A DNA stretch of 64,000 nt from Lunatimonas salinarum (GTDB lineage: Bacteria > Bacteroidota > Bacteroidia > Cytophagales > Cyclobacteriaceae): NCBI RefSeq assembly GCF_017811155.1, contig NZ_JACVCV010000002.1, forward strand, positions 186,001 to 250,000, read 5' to 3'. The translations under genes were made by a program, and so were the position numbers. The notes beneath the pieces are model-generated. The model was not told the origin of the DNA. It made no database searches and saw only the letters and a program-made list of their open reading frames with translations. Below, one piece after another: positions 28,135 to 38,300 of this stretch (position 1 is the first letter of the stretch; each line of letters opens with the position of its first letter).

Positions 28135-28947
28135 CTAGTTTAAGGAAATATCTGTTTTCTTTTTATTGAAGGATATGGAGTCAAACCCCTGCTGGGAAGC
28201 GTGGAGCAAAGATCCTGCACCTACCCTTGAAACCTCCTGGAAGCAGGAGGCAGGCTCCTGAAATGGGGTGTTTTGGAGGGTATTGTAACAAGAAATGATC
28301 GACCAACGAGGACTGTCCGAGGTATTTGGGTTGGAAGCATGCAGTAGATTGCTGTGAAAAATCAACGCATCTCCGGGCATCAGTTCACAGTAAACCCGCT
28401 CGACACGCTCCTCAAAACGCTCCACCCTATCCAATGTAGCTCCTACCTGTTCCCCAACTTTGCCATGCTCTATCCTCCCCATCCTATGGGAGCCCGGCAA
28501 CACCATCAAGCAACCATTCTCCCTGGTAGCTGGCGTCAGCGCAAACATGATGCTGATCATCTCATCCGGAAACAAAAACCCGTTTTTATACCAATACCCA
28601 TAATCCTGATGCCATTCCCATGCTCCCCCTACGCGAGGGGATTTCTGCATCACTTTCGAATGAAAATGGGCCACCGGGCCACCTATCAGCTGACCCACGG
28701 CGCCAACCACCCGTTCATCCCGAGAAAGCATCCCAAAAGGATCATCCCCGGGATTGTTCCAAAGGGCCAGTTTGGATTCGTTTCCATTGGAGTCCAATAC
28801 CGAATAAGTATGCTCCGTCAAGGCATTGTCCTGAGCAGAGACCTGATACAATAAAGCCACCTCTTCAGCGGACAAAAAACCGCTGAGAATAAGAAATCCT
28901 TGTTTATTGAATTCTTCAAGTTGTGCGGAAGTTAACATAGTTGTCAA
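28135..28947 (-). CDS. Phytanoyl-CoA dioxygenase family (PhyH) Fe(II)/2-oxoglutarate enzyme
   Basis: A 270-residue cytoplasmic member of the PhyH family. The iron ligands are H113 and D115 in EWHQDYGYW and H203 in SNLLHASNPN; R214 in SPRWS would bind 2-oxoglutarate, so the enzyme looks active. These enzymes hydroxylate C-H bonds using oxygen. The gene sits in the polysaccharide operon between the large secreted protein and GH2, so its substrate is more likely a sugar derivative or glycan substituent than a lipid. Demethylation by hydroxylation is one possibility, not shown. Confidence 0.9.
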   Translation of the reverse strand: MTTMLTSAQLEEFNKQGFLILSGFLSAEEVALLYQVSAQDNALTEHTYSVLDSNGNESKLALWNNPGDDPFGMLSRDERVVGAVGQLIGGPVAHFHSKVMQKSPRVGGAWEWHQDYGYWYKNGFLFPDEMISIMFALTPATRENGCLMVLPGSHRMGRIEHGKVGEQVGATLDRVERFEERVERVYCELMPGDALIFHSNLLHASNPNTSDSPRWSIISCYNTLQNTPFQEPASCFQEVSRVGAGSLLHASQQGFDSISFNKKKTDISLN

Positions 28948-29002
28948 TTTTTTAACGGTTTCTTTCTTTTTAACAGGGCACTCTAATCAGCCCAAATTCG
29001 CC

Positions 29003-31870
29003 CTATCGTAACAAATGTACCTCTGTTTCCTGTGCATTGCCCTGTGGATCATAAGAGGTCCACTTCCATTTAACTGGCTTATGAGGTTCTTTGACCCGAA
29101 GGCTGAATTCGAACGGATAGACTTCGTCCGATATCTCCTCCCACTCACCCTCTCCTAGCTGGTAAGACCAAATCACCTTAGCCGTCTCGGCTTCGGTGGC
29201 AGAACTAAATACATATATATCCTTATAATAGTCACTTATTTTCAATGACATCCCGGTAATGGTTCCCAGCGAGGCAGCCGTATATTCCTTTCGGACAAAA
29301 TCATTGTTTGGCAAAGCCGATGCGTCCGGTAAAGCAACTCCAAAGGGGGACTCTTGGAACATTCCCTCGATCTTGATCACCGAAGTACCCAATGGCGGAA
29401 TTTGGATGGCCAGCATTCCCGACTCCACGAACCGAACGTCACTGGACCCCTCAGTTCCCAATGAAACAGTGGCATAACGGCGGCCTTCATCCCATTTGAA
29501 AACCTCTTTGCGCAAGTGGATAGTGTCGTTGATGAACCTATCGCTTGTGTTCATCAATACGAGGTAGGTATTTTCCCCATCCCGTCCCAACACGTGGTTA
29601 AATCCAATTTCCTTGGTAAAAAAAGGATTCTTGGGCAACCACAGCCTTACATTTGGATGGCCATAGATTGACCCGGCCGCATGGCCATATACCTTATTGG
29701 TCAGAAAGGCATAGCCCGGTGAAAAGAGAGACGGAAAATCAACCGCTCCGTCAGTTCGAACGTGGGCGTCGCTCACCAGAAAATCCTGCAACAATGATAT
29801 ATGTGGCCAAAGATGGTTGTAAAACACTGCATTGTATTTAACGTCCAAATAGGGATGCAATGGATAATTGGTTTGCTGGTATACATTGGTATGGAGGGAA
29901 GTGAAATAATATCCGGGGAAATTATTGTATCGTCCCAAAATACCGTTGTAGGCAACCCTTCGCAGTACCTCGTCATTTTTGAGCTGTGCCATCCTCAGCA
30001 TAGCCCCTGCCTGATGAAACAGCATGATGGGGCCATAGACATAGGTACCGGGCTGCTCCGGAAGCAATCCCACAAGGGAAGTGTGCCAGGCAGGTACTTT
30101 CTGTTCCTGAATCCGGGTAGTCATGTCAAACTCCTGCCATTCGTAGCTGTCTGCCTTAAACCTTCTACCAGGAAATATCCCGTCCACCTTTCCACCTTTG
30201 TTTACGGTGATGGCTTGGTCCGGAGCAAATGGGGTTGACCTGGTCCACAGGGAAAGCTGTTTCGCCCCTTCATAGGCAGCATCCAGGTATTTTGGGTCTT
30301 GCGTAAGTTCATATAATTCCAACAATTCTTGCCAAGTAGTGGAATAGTCATTCACAAAGGTCGCTTGGGCATCCCTAAGCCCCGCATTGGTAGAAAAGTC
30401 AGTTGGGTATTTATGAAAAGTCAGCTCCAAGTACTCATCCGCCAGACGGATAGCTGAATCCAAATATTCCTGACCGTGGTTCACTAAATATCTTGCCAGA
30501 TAGTCCTTCCAGCTGGCTCCGCTTACTTCGGTCTGTAAATTCAATTGCCTACTCTTGCCAAAAAGCCGCTCCATTTCTTTGGGAAAGACCGTATTTGTTC
30601 CACCTAGAAGTTGGTGTATGCTAGCCATTTCCCATAGTTCCATGGCGGGACCTTTAAGAAAATGGGATGGATTTTGAGTCTGTTTTTCGGGAAATGCATT
30701 GATCGCATACAGGTACTTTTCCCGGGACATGAGATACTCCAAAATAGGAAGACCTCTTCGGTCGTAGATCTGCTGATTGTCCGTTGTCAGCGCAATACTC
30801 AATGGATGCAAGGCCGAGACATTTTTTACGGTGAAGGGTACGTCAAACTTATAATCATACCCTTTGTATTCATCGATCCAGCCGGAGTAGTAATCGTCCA
30901 TGGCCAGATCAATCATGTTATGAAAGGTCTCATTCAGTGAAACCATGGCATTTTGCCGTTCCAGGGGATAATCCATCACCTTCTGATACAAGTAATCTGC
31001 TCCGGCTACCCAGGTACCGAGCTCCAAGAAGTACTGAACCGAAAAGGAACTGCTTGCACCTACTGCAAGGTAGGAACCCTCGCCTCCCAAAACCGGGGCC
31101 ATTACCATCGGCTTAGCCTGGGCGTCCCGGGTTCGAAGCAACAAACCAAACCGCGAGTTTTCCGCCGTTGCAAAACGATATGGAATTTCCTTTGAGGGGA
31201 TGGCCAGTCCTTCGGTTGCTCCGTGATGGTTGGTGAACACTGCGGGCGTTGTGGCGTAGGATTCGGGTGTTACGACCGCCTGCTCGGGAAATCGCTTCCA
31301 TGACCATATCAGTGGCTGATACAGAAAATCAAGCTGAGAAGGGCTTTTCTCCTTAAGTCCGGCAAACACTACCCCGAAGTAGCCGTCCACCTTTGGGCGA
31401 AGGTTCCAGGAAATCTCCGGAACACCCGCTCCATCGGGCAGGGATACCTTGGACTCAAATTCAAAAAGGGGGTGGCTTTGGAACTGAAAAACCACGGTGC
31501 TCCCTGATACATTGTAGCTGACGGGATTAATGACGATCTGCTCGTTGTTATTCCAAACATCCATCTCCTGAAGCTCTCCCCACAAGGCTACGGGAGATCC
31601 ACCGGTCGCTCGCTTTCCAAAACTGTACCTGGGGTCATCCTTGGAAAAAAAGACAATAAACTCCTGCGAAATAGCACGGGAAACAGTACCTACCTCCTTC
31701 CGTTCGATCTGCCAAGATCCCGGCTGATTTGGATTTCCCATTGGCTGAAAACGGTAGGAGCCGTTTTCGATGGTTGAAAACCCAAAGCCTGTTGCTGACC
31801 CCAATATAGGAGTCAGCAACACCAAGGAACACAAAATATATCGGAAAAAAAGAAGCTTTTTATCTATCAT
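29003..31870 (-). CDS. Large secreted protein of unknown function, paralogue of the protein encoded at 39493-42318
   Basis: A 955-residue protein from the ATG at 31870, which gives a proper signal peptide (MIDKKLLFFRYILCSLVLLTPILGSA); a start at 31933 would overlap susD. The first 330 residues are beta-rich, the middle (about 330-720) is helical like a six-hairpin toroid, with repeats such as QELLELYELTQDPKYLDAAYEGAKQ, and the end is an Ig-like domain (VYPFEFSLRVKEPHKPVKWKW). I do not recognise the family. The toroid plan is that of polysaccharide lyases and inverting glycosidases. It directly follows susD, the usual place for a surface enzyme or binding protein. Confidence 0.8.
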   Translation of the reverse strand: MIDKKLLFFRYILCSLVLLTPILGSATGFGFSTIENGSYRFQPMGNPNQPGSWQIERKEVGTVSRAISQEFIVFFSKDDPRYSFGKRATGGSPVALWGELQEMDVWNNNEQIVINPVSYNVSGSTVVFQFQSHPLFEFESKVSLPDGAGVPEISWNLRPKVDGYFGVVFAGLKEKSPSQLDFLYQPLIWSWKRFPEQAVVTPESYATTPAVFTNHHGATEGLAIPSKEIPYRFATAENSRFGLLLRTRDAQAKPMVMAPVLGGEGSYLAVGASSSFSVQYFLELGTWVAGADYLYQKVMDYPLERQNAMVSLNETFHNMIDLAMDDYYSGWIDEYKGYDYKFDVPFTVKNVSALHPLSIALTTDNQQIYDRRGLPILEYLMSREKYLYAINAFPEKQTQNPSHFLKGPAMELWEMASIHQLLGGTNTVFPKEMERLFGKSRQLNLQTEVSGASWKDYLARYLVNHGQEYLDSAIRLADEYLELTFHKYPTDFSTNAGLRDAQATFVNDYSTTWQELLELYELTQDPKYLDAAYEGAKQLSLWTRSTPFAPDQAITVNKGGKVDGIFPGRRFKADSYEWQEFDMTTRIQEQKVPAWHTSLVGLLPEQPGTYVYGPIMLFHQAGAMLRMAQLKNDEVLRRVAYNGILGRYNNFPGYYFTSLHTNVYQQTNYPLHPYLDVKYNAVFYNHLWPHISLLQDFLVSDAHVRTDGAVDFPSLFSPGYAFLTNKVYGHAAGSIYGHPNVRLWLPKNPFFTKEIGFNHVLGRDGENTYLVLMNTSDRFINDTIHLRKEVFKWDEGRRYATVSLGTEGSSDVRFVESGMLAIQIPPLGTSVIKIEGMFQESPFGVALPDASALPNNDFVRKEYTAASLGTITGMSLKISDYYKDIYVFSSATEAETAKVIWSYQLGEGEWEEISDEVYPFEFSLRVKEPHKPVKWKWTSYDPQGNAQETEVHLLR

Positions 31871-31895
31871 GTATTCTCTAAACTTACGTAAGCAA

Positions 31896-33620
31896 TCAAT
31901 AACCGCCGGGATTTTGGGTGATGGTGGCTCCATTCGCCCTATAGGTATCTATTTCAGCCTGCGGTATGGGTAGCAAGTAATCCCGCGGATTGTTAAATAC
32001 ACGGATGGCATTAGGAAACCGCGCATCTGTATTGCGATCATACTGAGATTCGATTCCCGCATAAGAAACAAACCCATCCTCATCTATCGACGGAACAAAT
32101 TGCGCATTGGCTTCATCCAATATCCGCCCATAAAGCACTACAGCCATCACCTTTTCCGCAATATTCCATCTGCGTATGTCAAATAGCCGGAAACCTTCAT
32201 TGGCAAATTCAACTTTTCTTTCTCTTTTGATCAATGTTCTCAAAAATGACTGATCCATTGAACTGACCGCTGGATAGCTTTCTATCTCAGCAACAGAAAC
32301 ACCATAAGCTCTTGCCCTTACCCTATTCAGCGCTTCATGAACCGAAGCGTCGATTTCATTTAACTCAATCTTAGCCTCAGCATAATTTAGCAATGCTTCG
32401 GCATACCTCATTAGGATGAAATCTGTATCACTCCAGCCTCTATTTATTAATTGGGATTCGACATTCGTATATTTCTTCCAAAGATATCCGCAAAATGCTG
32501 CGGGCCATATCACTACCCGAGAGTCATTATTTCGTCCCCTGATCGTTCCATCCACATTTCGCACTTCAAGGCTATCTGGGTGACTCTCAAAGATTATTCC
32601 GCCCCACTCACTTTGAGGAGTGATAATGGATGCCTTTAATCTGGGATCCCTGTTATCAAAGGGCTTTTTTGGATCGTAAACCGTTGATTCGTCAATAGGT
32701 AGCCCATCTGTTGCCTCGTAGCTATCAATCATGGATTGCGTAGGCACAACGACACTAAAGGCTCCATAATTTCTTGAACCTTGTGCAGTTGGAAACTGGG
32801 GAAGGGGGCCAAATCCGTCCATAAACGGCATCGCCATAATGGCCTCAGCTGAACCCTCTCCTTGGGGAGTAAACAACTCCTCGTAATCTGCATGTAATGT
32901 CAGATTGCCGCCGCTAATCACCGCCTGCGATGAAGTAACTGCCTCTCTATACCTTCCTGCATACAAGGCTATTCGGGAATGTAAGGTGAGCGCAACATCT
33001 CTAAATACCCGATTCTTTTCACTGGGGGTAGCAGGTAAATTCTGCGCTGCCTCCTGAAGATCTGCTAAAAGCGTGTCGATGATCTCCTCTTTGTTTACCC
33101 TAGGCAGTAGTGCCTCCAATGGATTCCCTATTAAATCTTCTGTGTACGGCACATCGCCGAACAAAAATATCAGGTAGTGATAGTAATATGCCCGCAGCAC
33201 GATTGCTTCGTATTTTATTTGATTCAGTCGGTCAGTGGGTACCACCTCTGCCGCCCTGTCCAGGTTGTTGATCAGGCTATTTGCCCTGCCAATACCTCTG
33301 TACATGTGGGTATACGTACTAAGAAACCCACCGCTATTCGCACTGTGTGAGCCGGCTCCCAACTCATCAAAACTGGTAAAGCCTCCCCTGACCAGACCAA
33401 TGTCAGTAGCTCCATTGTCCATGTTTACCTGTACGGGAAGTGTGTATCCCCCCAGCCAAACTAATGAATTATAAACCCCTGTCAACGCTAGGTTGAGTTC
33501 CTCTTCGTTTGAAAAGAACGTGGCATCGGTAGGCTCGGTAAGTGATTCCAAATCGAGCAGATCAGAATCACACGATGATATCATACACAGAGCTAATAAA
33601 CAATATAATAATTTTTTCAT
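31896..33620 (-). CDS. SusD/RagB family nutrient-binding outer-membrane lipoprotein
   Basis: A 574-residue SusD homologue that sits as a lid on the SusC channel and binds glycan. The lipoprotein cysteine is C17 in MISSCDSDL. Typical parts are the N-terminal TEPTDATFFSNEEELNLALTGVYNSL, the TPR-like middle (LRAYYYHYLIFLFGDVPYTED) and the C-terminal RYAEALLNYAEAKIEL, ALNRVRARA and FANEGFRLFDIRRW. It is encoded 12 bp after susC, so the two form the usual pair. Confidence 0.97.
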   Translation of the reverse strand: MKKLLYCLLALCMISSCDSDLLDLESLTEPTDATFFSNEEELNLALTGVYNSLVWLGGYTLPVQVNMDNGATDIGLVRGGFTSFDELGAGSHSANSGGFLSTYTHMYRGIGRANSLINNLDRAAEVVPTDRLNQIKYEAIVLRAYYYHYLIFLFGDVPYTEDLIGNPLEALLPRVNKEEIIDTLLADLQEAAQNLPATPSEKNRVFRDVALTLHSRIALYAGRYREAVTSSQAVISGGNLTLHADYEELFTPQGEGSAEAIMAMPFMDGFGPLPQFPTAQGSRNYGAFSVVVPTQSMIDSYEATDGLPIDESTVYDPKKPFDNRDPRLKASIITPQSEWGGIIFESHPDSLEVRNVDGTIRGRNNDSRVVIWPAAFCGYLWKKYTNVESQLINRGWSDTDFILMRYAEALLNYAEAKIELNEIDASVHEALNRVRARAYGVSVAEIESYPAVSSMDQSFLRTLIKRERKVEFANEGFRLFDIRRWNIAEKVMAVVLYGRILDEANAQFVPSIDEDGFVSYAGIESQYDRNTDARFPNAIRVFNNPRDYLLPIPQAEIDTYRANGATITQNPGGY

Positions 33621-33632
33621 GGTTTTTTCTGG

Positions 33633-36600
33633 TTAAAAGGTTAAACTCGCTCCAAACGTATAGGCTCTTGCGATCGGGAAAAATGCCCCTGAACTACCAT
33701 TGGGTGTAAGCGGATTGGTACCGGGAGGGAGTTGGTTGAAATTGGCCAGATTTTGAACTGAGGTGTAAACCCTCAGGTTTCGGACTTTCAATTTATCCTT
33801 GAATGCAGGAAAACTATAGCCCAAACTTACATTTCGAATGGCCAAATATGCCGCATTAAAGACCCATACATCAGACGCCCTCGCATCGTTACTTCCGGAA
33901 CTAGTAGGTGCGAGTATGGGAATCCTTGCATTTGGCCGGTTCGGTGTCCAAGATTCTTCCAAATGCCAATCCTGTATCTTACCGGCATTCCAGAGTGGCA
34001 TGATAGCATCACCCTGTAACAGCATGTCTCTTTTTCCAACTCCTTGAAATAGGATGGAAAAATCAAAGCCTTTATAATCTGCATTTAAGTTCAACGCATA
34101 ACTGTACCGGGGGAAAGGATCTCCAAGAATAACCCGATCGTCGGGATTTATCACCGCATCAGCAGCATCAGCCACCCCATCATTATTCGAATCAACGGTG
34201 AGTTGATTGGTATATCGAATATTTCCGGGTATCAAAGCGCCAAACTGATTGGGAGCATTGTTGATTTCCTCCTGATTTTGGAAGTATCCCATCGATTGGT
34301 ATCCAAAAATCGCTCCAATGGGGCTTCCCACTGTAGTAATGGAATTCCCGCTTATTATCTGGCCCAAACCACCTAAATCCATGACTCGGTTTTTTACATC
34401 CGAAAAATTTAAATTTGCACTGTAGTTCAGCTGCCCGATGGCATCCCTCCAATTAAGGCTAAAGTCAATACCCCTGTTTTCTACCGACCCGGCGTTTTGA
34501 AGCGGGGCGCTAAGTCCCACGACTCTGGGAACGGGCAGTGCTAGAAGGATATCGTTCGTGGTTCTGGTGTAATATTCAATTGTAAAGGTCAATTTATTAT
34601 TTATCAAACCCGCATCCAACGCTATGTTTGCCGTTTCAGTCGATTCCCATCTGATACCCCTGTTGGCCAGCACATTTTGTGCTGCACCTGTAGCCACATT
34701 ATCGCCAAAGATAAAATTAGAACCTCCCAAAAGAATATTGGATGTGTAGGGGAAGTCATTGCCAATATCCCGAATATTTTGGCTACCAATCTGTTGGTTA
34801 CCCAACCTTCCCCAAGAAGCCCTAAGTTTAAATTCCGTAAAAAAATCCAGCGGGCGGAAAAAGGCCTCTTCTGTCAAGCGCCATCCTGCGGAAAATGAAG
34901 GAAATACCGAAACCCGATTTTCCGGCGCAAATCGGGATGAAGCATCTCTTCTCACGTTAGCCTCGAACAAGTATTTATCCTTATACGAATAATTGAACCT
35001 CGAAAAATAGGAAGCTAAACTGGAATGGGTCGCACTTCCGCTATTTCTCATATTGGTTTCCGCACCCGCATCGAGCTGCTCAAGACGATCTATGATAAAG
35101 TCTGTTCTAGAGGCACCAAACTGTGTCCAATTGGTTTGGATCATTTCATAACCGCCTAGAATAGTGAACTGATGGTCTTTAACAGCTTTATTATAGGTAA
35201 TTAAACCAATCAGGTTGTTTTCGAATATCCGTGTATTCGTGTTACTCAACGAATTTCTATCAGGTACATTTCTGGTAGACTTTGAATCCCAATCCAGAAT
35301 GGTGGTATACATTTTATTGAAGTTCCGATCGAAAAGGTCCCTGTATTCTGGAGAAAACGTCAGACTTACGTTTAAATCCTTGACTGGAGAATAATTTACT
35401 CGGGCCAATCCACGGAAATAATTATTAGCTGTACGGTTAAGTCCTCCATCATGCGCAGCCGCAATTGGGTTTTGACCGCTCCAACCATCACCCCAAGACC
35501 CATCTGAATGAATAGCTACTTGGGTAGGATCAATTCGAAAGGCATCCAGAAAAATCCTGTCTAGACCTGAATTTGGTGATGTGGTCAGTTCTTGGCTAAA
35601 ATTTAGATCAAAGGCCACATTGAATTTTTCGTTGATCTTAATATCCGAATTGAATCTCCCATTATATCGCTTAAAATTGTAATTCACCACATTAGCACCT
35701 TGATCTGTATAGGAAATGGATCCCATCAGTTGAATATTTTCACTCCCTCCACTGACATTTAGGCTGTGGTATTGCTGGAACCCATCTTCTGAAAACAACA
35801 AATTCATCCAATCCGTATCAGGGTATAAATCAGGGTTTGTCGCCATATTTTGTTGGTAATTCGCTATCGTAGCTTCATCCACATTGGTAGCCCTTAAAAA
35901 GTCAATGGCCCCTAAATAAGAGGGCAAGGTTTGAGGTTCTTGCCAGCCGGCATAGGTGTTGTAAGTTACCGTCATTGCCCCCTGCTTACCCCGTTTGGTA
36001 GTCACTAGAATAACCCCATTTGATCCCCTTGAACCATATATTGACGAAGCTGCCGCATCCTTCAGGACCGAGATACTCTCTATATCCGCCGGATCGATAT
36101 TATTGATATCTCCCTGTATACCATCCACAAGTACCAAGGGATCATTGGAAGCACCAAGAGAGCCGGTACCCCTAACTCGTAATGTGGCACCATCCGCACC
36201 CGGACGGCTGCTGGATTGAATGGCTGTCAATCCAGGTGACATCCCCACCAGGGCCTGCGAGGCCTGAAACACCGGTTGCCTCGAAATTGCCGCTCCGGAG
36301 ATGGACTCTACAGAACCCGTCAAGTTGATCCTACGCTGATCACCATAACCCACAACCACCACTTCACTAAGATCGCTCATGTCTGCTTGCAAACTCACAT
36401 CAATGGAAGTTTGGGTTCCAACAGTCACCTCCTGCCGAAAATATCCCAAAAAGGAAAAGACCAAAACAGAGTTGCCGGATGGCACATTCAGTTGATACCT
36501 TCCATCCAAATCGGTCACTGTTCCTGTAGTGGAATTTTTGACCAAAATACTTACCCCCGGCAAAGGGGCCTTATTTTCATCGAAAACGGTACCACTGACC

Positions 36601-36677
36601 GTAATTGATTGAGCGAAAGCACTATTTGCACTGACCAAAAGGATCAAGACAAATAAACTCGGTAAGATTTTTTTCAT
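33633..36677 (-). CDS. SusC/RagA family TonB-linked outer-membrane transporter
   Basis: A 1014-residue TonB-dependent glycan importer. The signal peptide is about 1-23 (LVSANSAFA). A carboxypeptidase-D-like regulatory domain follows (ITVSGTVFDENKAPLPGVSILVKN), then the SusC plug with LSEVVVVGYGDQRR and NDPLVLVDGIQGDINNIDPADIESISVLKDAAASSIYGSRGSNGVILVTTK, then a 22-strand barrel ending in AYTFGASLTF with a terminal Phe. It opens the ten-gene run. A LacI-type palindrome lies 124-143 bp upstream of the ATG. Confidence 0.97.
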   Translation of the reverse strand: MKKILPSLFVLILLVSANSAFAQSITVSGTVFDENKAPLPGVSILVKNSTTGTVTDLDGRYQLNVPSGNSVLVFSFLGYFRQEVTVGTQTSIDVSLQADMSDLSEVVVVGYGDQRRINLTGSVESISGAAISRQPVFQASQALVGMSPGLTAIQSSSRPGADGATLRVRGTGSLGASNDPLVLVDGIQGDINNIDPADIESISVLKDAAASSIYGSRGSNGVILVTTKRGKQGAMTVTYNTYAGWQEPQTLPSYLGAIDFLRATNVDEATIANYQQNMATNPDLYPDTDWMNLLFSEDGFQQYHSLNVSGGSENIQLMGSISYTDQGANVVNYNFKRYNGRFNSDIKINEKFNVAFDLNFSQELTTSPNSGLDRIFLDAFRIDPTQVAIHSDGSWGDGWSGQNPIAAAHDGGLNRTANNYFRGLARVNYSPVKDLNVSLTFSPEYRDLFDRNFNKMYTTILDWDSKSTRNVPDRNSLSNTNTRIFENNLIGLITYNKAVKDHQFTILGGYEMIQTNWTQFGASRTDFIIDRLEQLDAGAETNMRNSGSATHSSLASYFSRFNYSYKDKYLFEANVRRDASSRFAPENRVSVFPSFSAGWRLTEEAFFRPLDFFTEFKLRASWGRLGNQQIGSQNIRDIGNDFPYTSNILLGGSNFIFGDNVATGAAQNVLANRGIRWESTETANIALDAGLINNKLTFTIEYYTRTTNDILLALPVPRVVGLSAPLQNAGSVENRGIDFSLNWRDAIGQLNYSANLNFSDVKNRVMDLGGLGQIISGNSITTVGSPIGAIFGYQSMGYFQNQEEINNAPNQFGALIPGNIRYTNQLTVDSNNDGVADAADAVINPDDRVILGDPFPRYSYALNLNADYKGFDFSILFQGVGKRDMLLQGDAIMPLWNAGKIQDWHLEESWTPNRPNARIPILAPTSSGSNDARASDVWVFNAAYLAIRNVSLGYSFPAFKDKLKVRNLRVYTSVQNLANFNQLPPGTNPLTPNGSSGAFFPIARAYTFGASLTF

Positions 36678-36731
36678 ACTACTTGGTATTTTGGATAAAC
36701 ATCGTTAACTATTCTTTAAACACAGAATATC

Positions 36732-36748
36732 ATTCAATATTATTGAAT
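36732..36748. repeat. Inverted repeat upstream of susC
   Basis: ATTCAATA-T-TATTGAAT is a perfect 8-bp inverted repeat with a one-base centre, 55-71 bp before the susC ATG and inside an AT-rich stretch. It could be a second operator or part of the promoter; AT-rich repeats also arise by chance. Confidence 0.4.
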
Positions 36749-36800
36749 AAATACGTAATTAAAAAATACTTTTTTAATAATAAATGGTATTTTATTCCGT

Positions 36801-36820
36801 AACCGTTATCGATAACGTTT
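36801..36820. promoter_or_regulatory. LacI-type operator upstream of the susCD unit
   Basis: AACCGTTATCGATAACGTTT is an 18-of-20 palindrome centred on the CG of ATCGAT. It has the form of LacI/GalR-family operators and nearly matches the site at 47368-47387. The common block continues asymmetrically as ACA(T/A)TTG. The LacI-family gene at 38301 is the likely source of the binding protein. Confidence 0.75.
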
Positions 36821-37226
36821 ACATTTGATAATTCGGCAATAAAATGGGGCTTTCCTTTAAAAATCGATAACCAGAAAATATACGCTTAAGTGTGCTGGAC
36901 TTGATAATGCCTTCGGAAAATATCCACAACCCGACAGCAAATTCACGCGCTTAACTTTTATGATTTTAACCCATATCCCAATGATACCGAATTGTGGATT
37001 CTACTTACAGCAAATAGGAGTTTTCGCTCTGATTTAAAGCAACGTTCAGACATTTGAAAAATAAACCGCCCCGTTAAATTATCCCAAAAGAAGCGAAAGA
37101 CGAAACGAAACCGTCGGACTACGAAATGATTATGTAGATAAGCACAAGTCCAAAATATGCTCTTCCGGCTAAATTCGAATGGGTATTAGGCAAATTACAA
37201 TAAATGGTTGGACACCTTAAAATGGT

Positions 37227-38193
37227 CTAAATCCGATAGTCTGGATGTATAAGCCATTTGGCCAATCCCAATCTGTTTCTTGGCAGGTCTTCAACAAGAG
37301 AAGACTGAAACGATGGCACCTCCGGCAGTCCCTCTTCCGTAGGCTTATCAAATTCTCTCCTATACAATATGAAGGTTTTCCCAGCCTGTTTTCTTTCCTT
37401 TAATACCATCATCTCATTTTTGTTCTCAAGCATAGCAAGTTTCTCCTTCCTTAATTTTTTAAGGGATTCACCCTTTACCTGCCATTCCGTATTGGTTTGA
37501 TACTCGAGGTGCTTTGCTTTTTCCGTTACATCAACTGCTTAAGATTGGGTGGGATTGCCATACTGATGCAACGCTGCGACCTCTATTCCGATCAGTGGTC
37601 GGTTGCAAACATACAACTCATCGAAGCCGCCAGTAAAAACACCATTATCACCGTCGAATTCCCGATAACTTCTGGCCAATGTTAACGGCCGTCTTACCGA
37701 ATTTCCCCTACTATCACCAACCGGCAAAATGCTACTGTATAAATTGTTTACCAAAGTGACCTGACTTGCTGGTTTTCCCTCTATGTATAGATTTGTTCCG
37801 AAAGCATCGGCCGAAACATCATAGATAACCACAATGTGGCTCCATTCATTTTAATAGGATCCTCAGTGATTAGGTGGATAATACTGTCCGGCAAGGTATT
37901 GGTGATCCTTACTGGTCCATATTGTCGAAGAAAGCTTCCATACTGAAATAATCCTTTTGGGAAATAGGATCGAATTTGTGGTCGTGGCATCTCGTGCAAT
38001 TATCAGTAAATCCAAAAAGCCTTCCGATTGTATGATAACGGTCGAGCACGTATTCCAAACGGTATTCCTCGTCGTCGATGCCTGTCTCCGAACTGGTTTG
38101 GTTATTTCTATTAAGCGCAGTGGCCAAAATTTGCTTTTTCGAAGGGTTGGGCATCAGATCTCCGGCTATCTGCCATTCGATAAACTGGTCGTA
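37227..38193 (-). pseudogene. Decayed copy of the cytochrome c/DUF1549/LamG/DUF1553 gene
   Basis: Three minus-strand pieces in different frames align in order with the protein encoded at 43885-47145. The first (YDQFIEWQIAGDLMPNPSKK to YFSMEAFFDNMD) matches residues 289-382, the second (PVRITNTLPDS and then GTNLYIEGKPASQVTLVNNLYSSIL) matches about 557-680, and the third (ENKNEMMVLKERK to GLAKWLIHPDY) matches about 721-784. The N-terminal haem domain, about 170 internal residues and the whole DUF1553 end are missing, and frameshifts separate the pieces. It is a duplicated, now broken gene. Confidence 0.88.
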
Positions 38194-38239
38194 TGCATAA
38201 AAACTTGCACCGTAGAATACTTTTATGTCTATGATGTAG

Positions 38240-38257
38240 GCAAATTTTTTAATTTGC
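38240..38257. repeat. Inverted repeat upstream of the LacI-family gene
   Basis: GCAAATT-TTTT-AATTTGC is a perfect 7-bp inverted repeat, 44-61 bp before the regulator start. It might be an autoregulatory site or simply AT-rich chance; it does not resemble the CGTTATCGATAACG operator. Confidence 0.35.
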
Positions 38258-38300
38258 AACATCTTAGGCATTTAAAACTCTATTTTAACCTAAAATTCGT

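Larger units (their letters stand above)
36678..37226. other. Intergenic region upstream of susC
   Basis: 549 bp with no intact gene. It holds the susC leader and promoter, the ATTCAATA inverted repeat and the LacI-type operator. The part from 36900 to 37226 shows only short broken open stretches (for example PKEAKDETKPSDYEMIM on the plus strand near 37083) that I cannot assign; it may be eroded coding DNA like the pseudogene next to it. Confidence 0.6.

Noticed and set aside
36820-36827. Plus-strand -7 box TACATTTG next to the operator
   Set aside because: No gene follows on the plus strand within 1.4 kb, and the match at the second operator site is imperfect; it is probably part of the conserved operator flank.
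37060-37200. Possible transposase or insertion-sequence remnant next to the pseudogene
   Set aside because: Only short broken frames are present, with no terminal repeats, target duplication or transposase motif.
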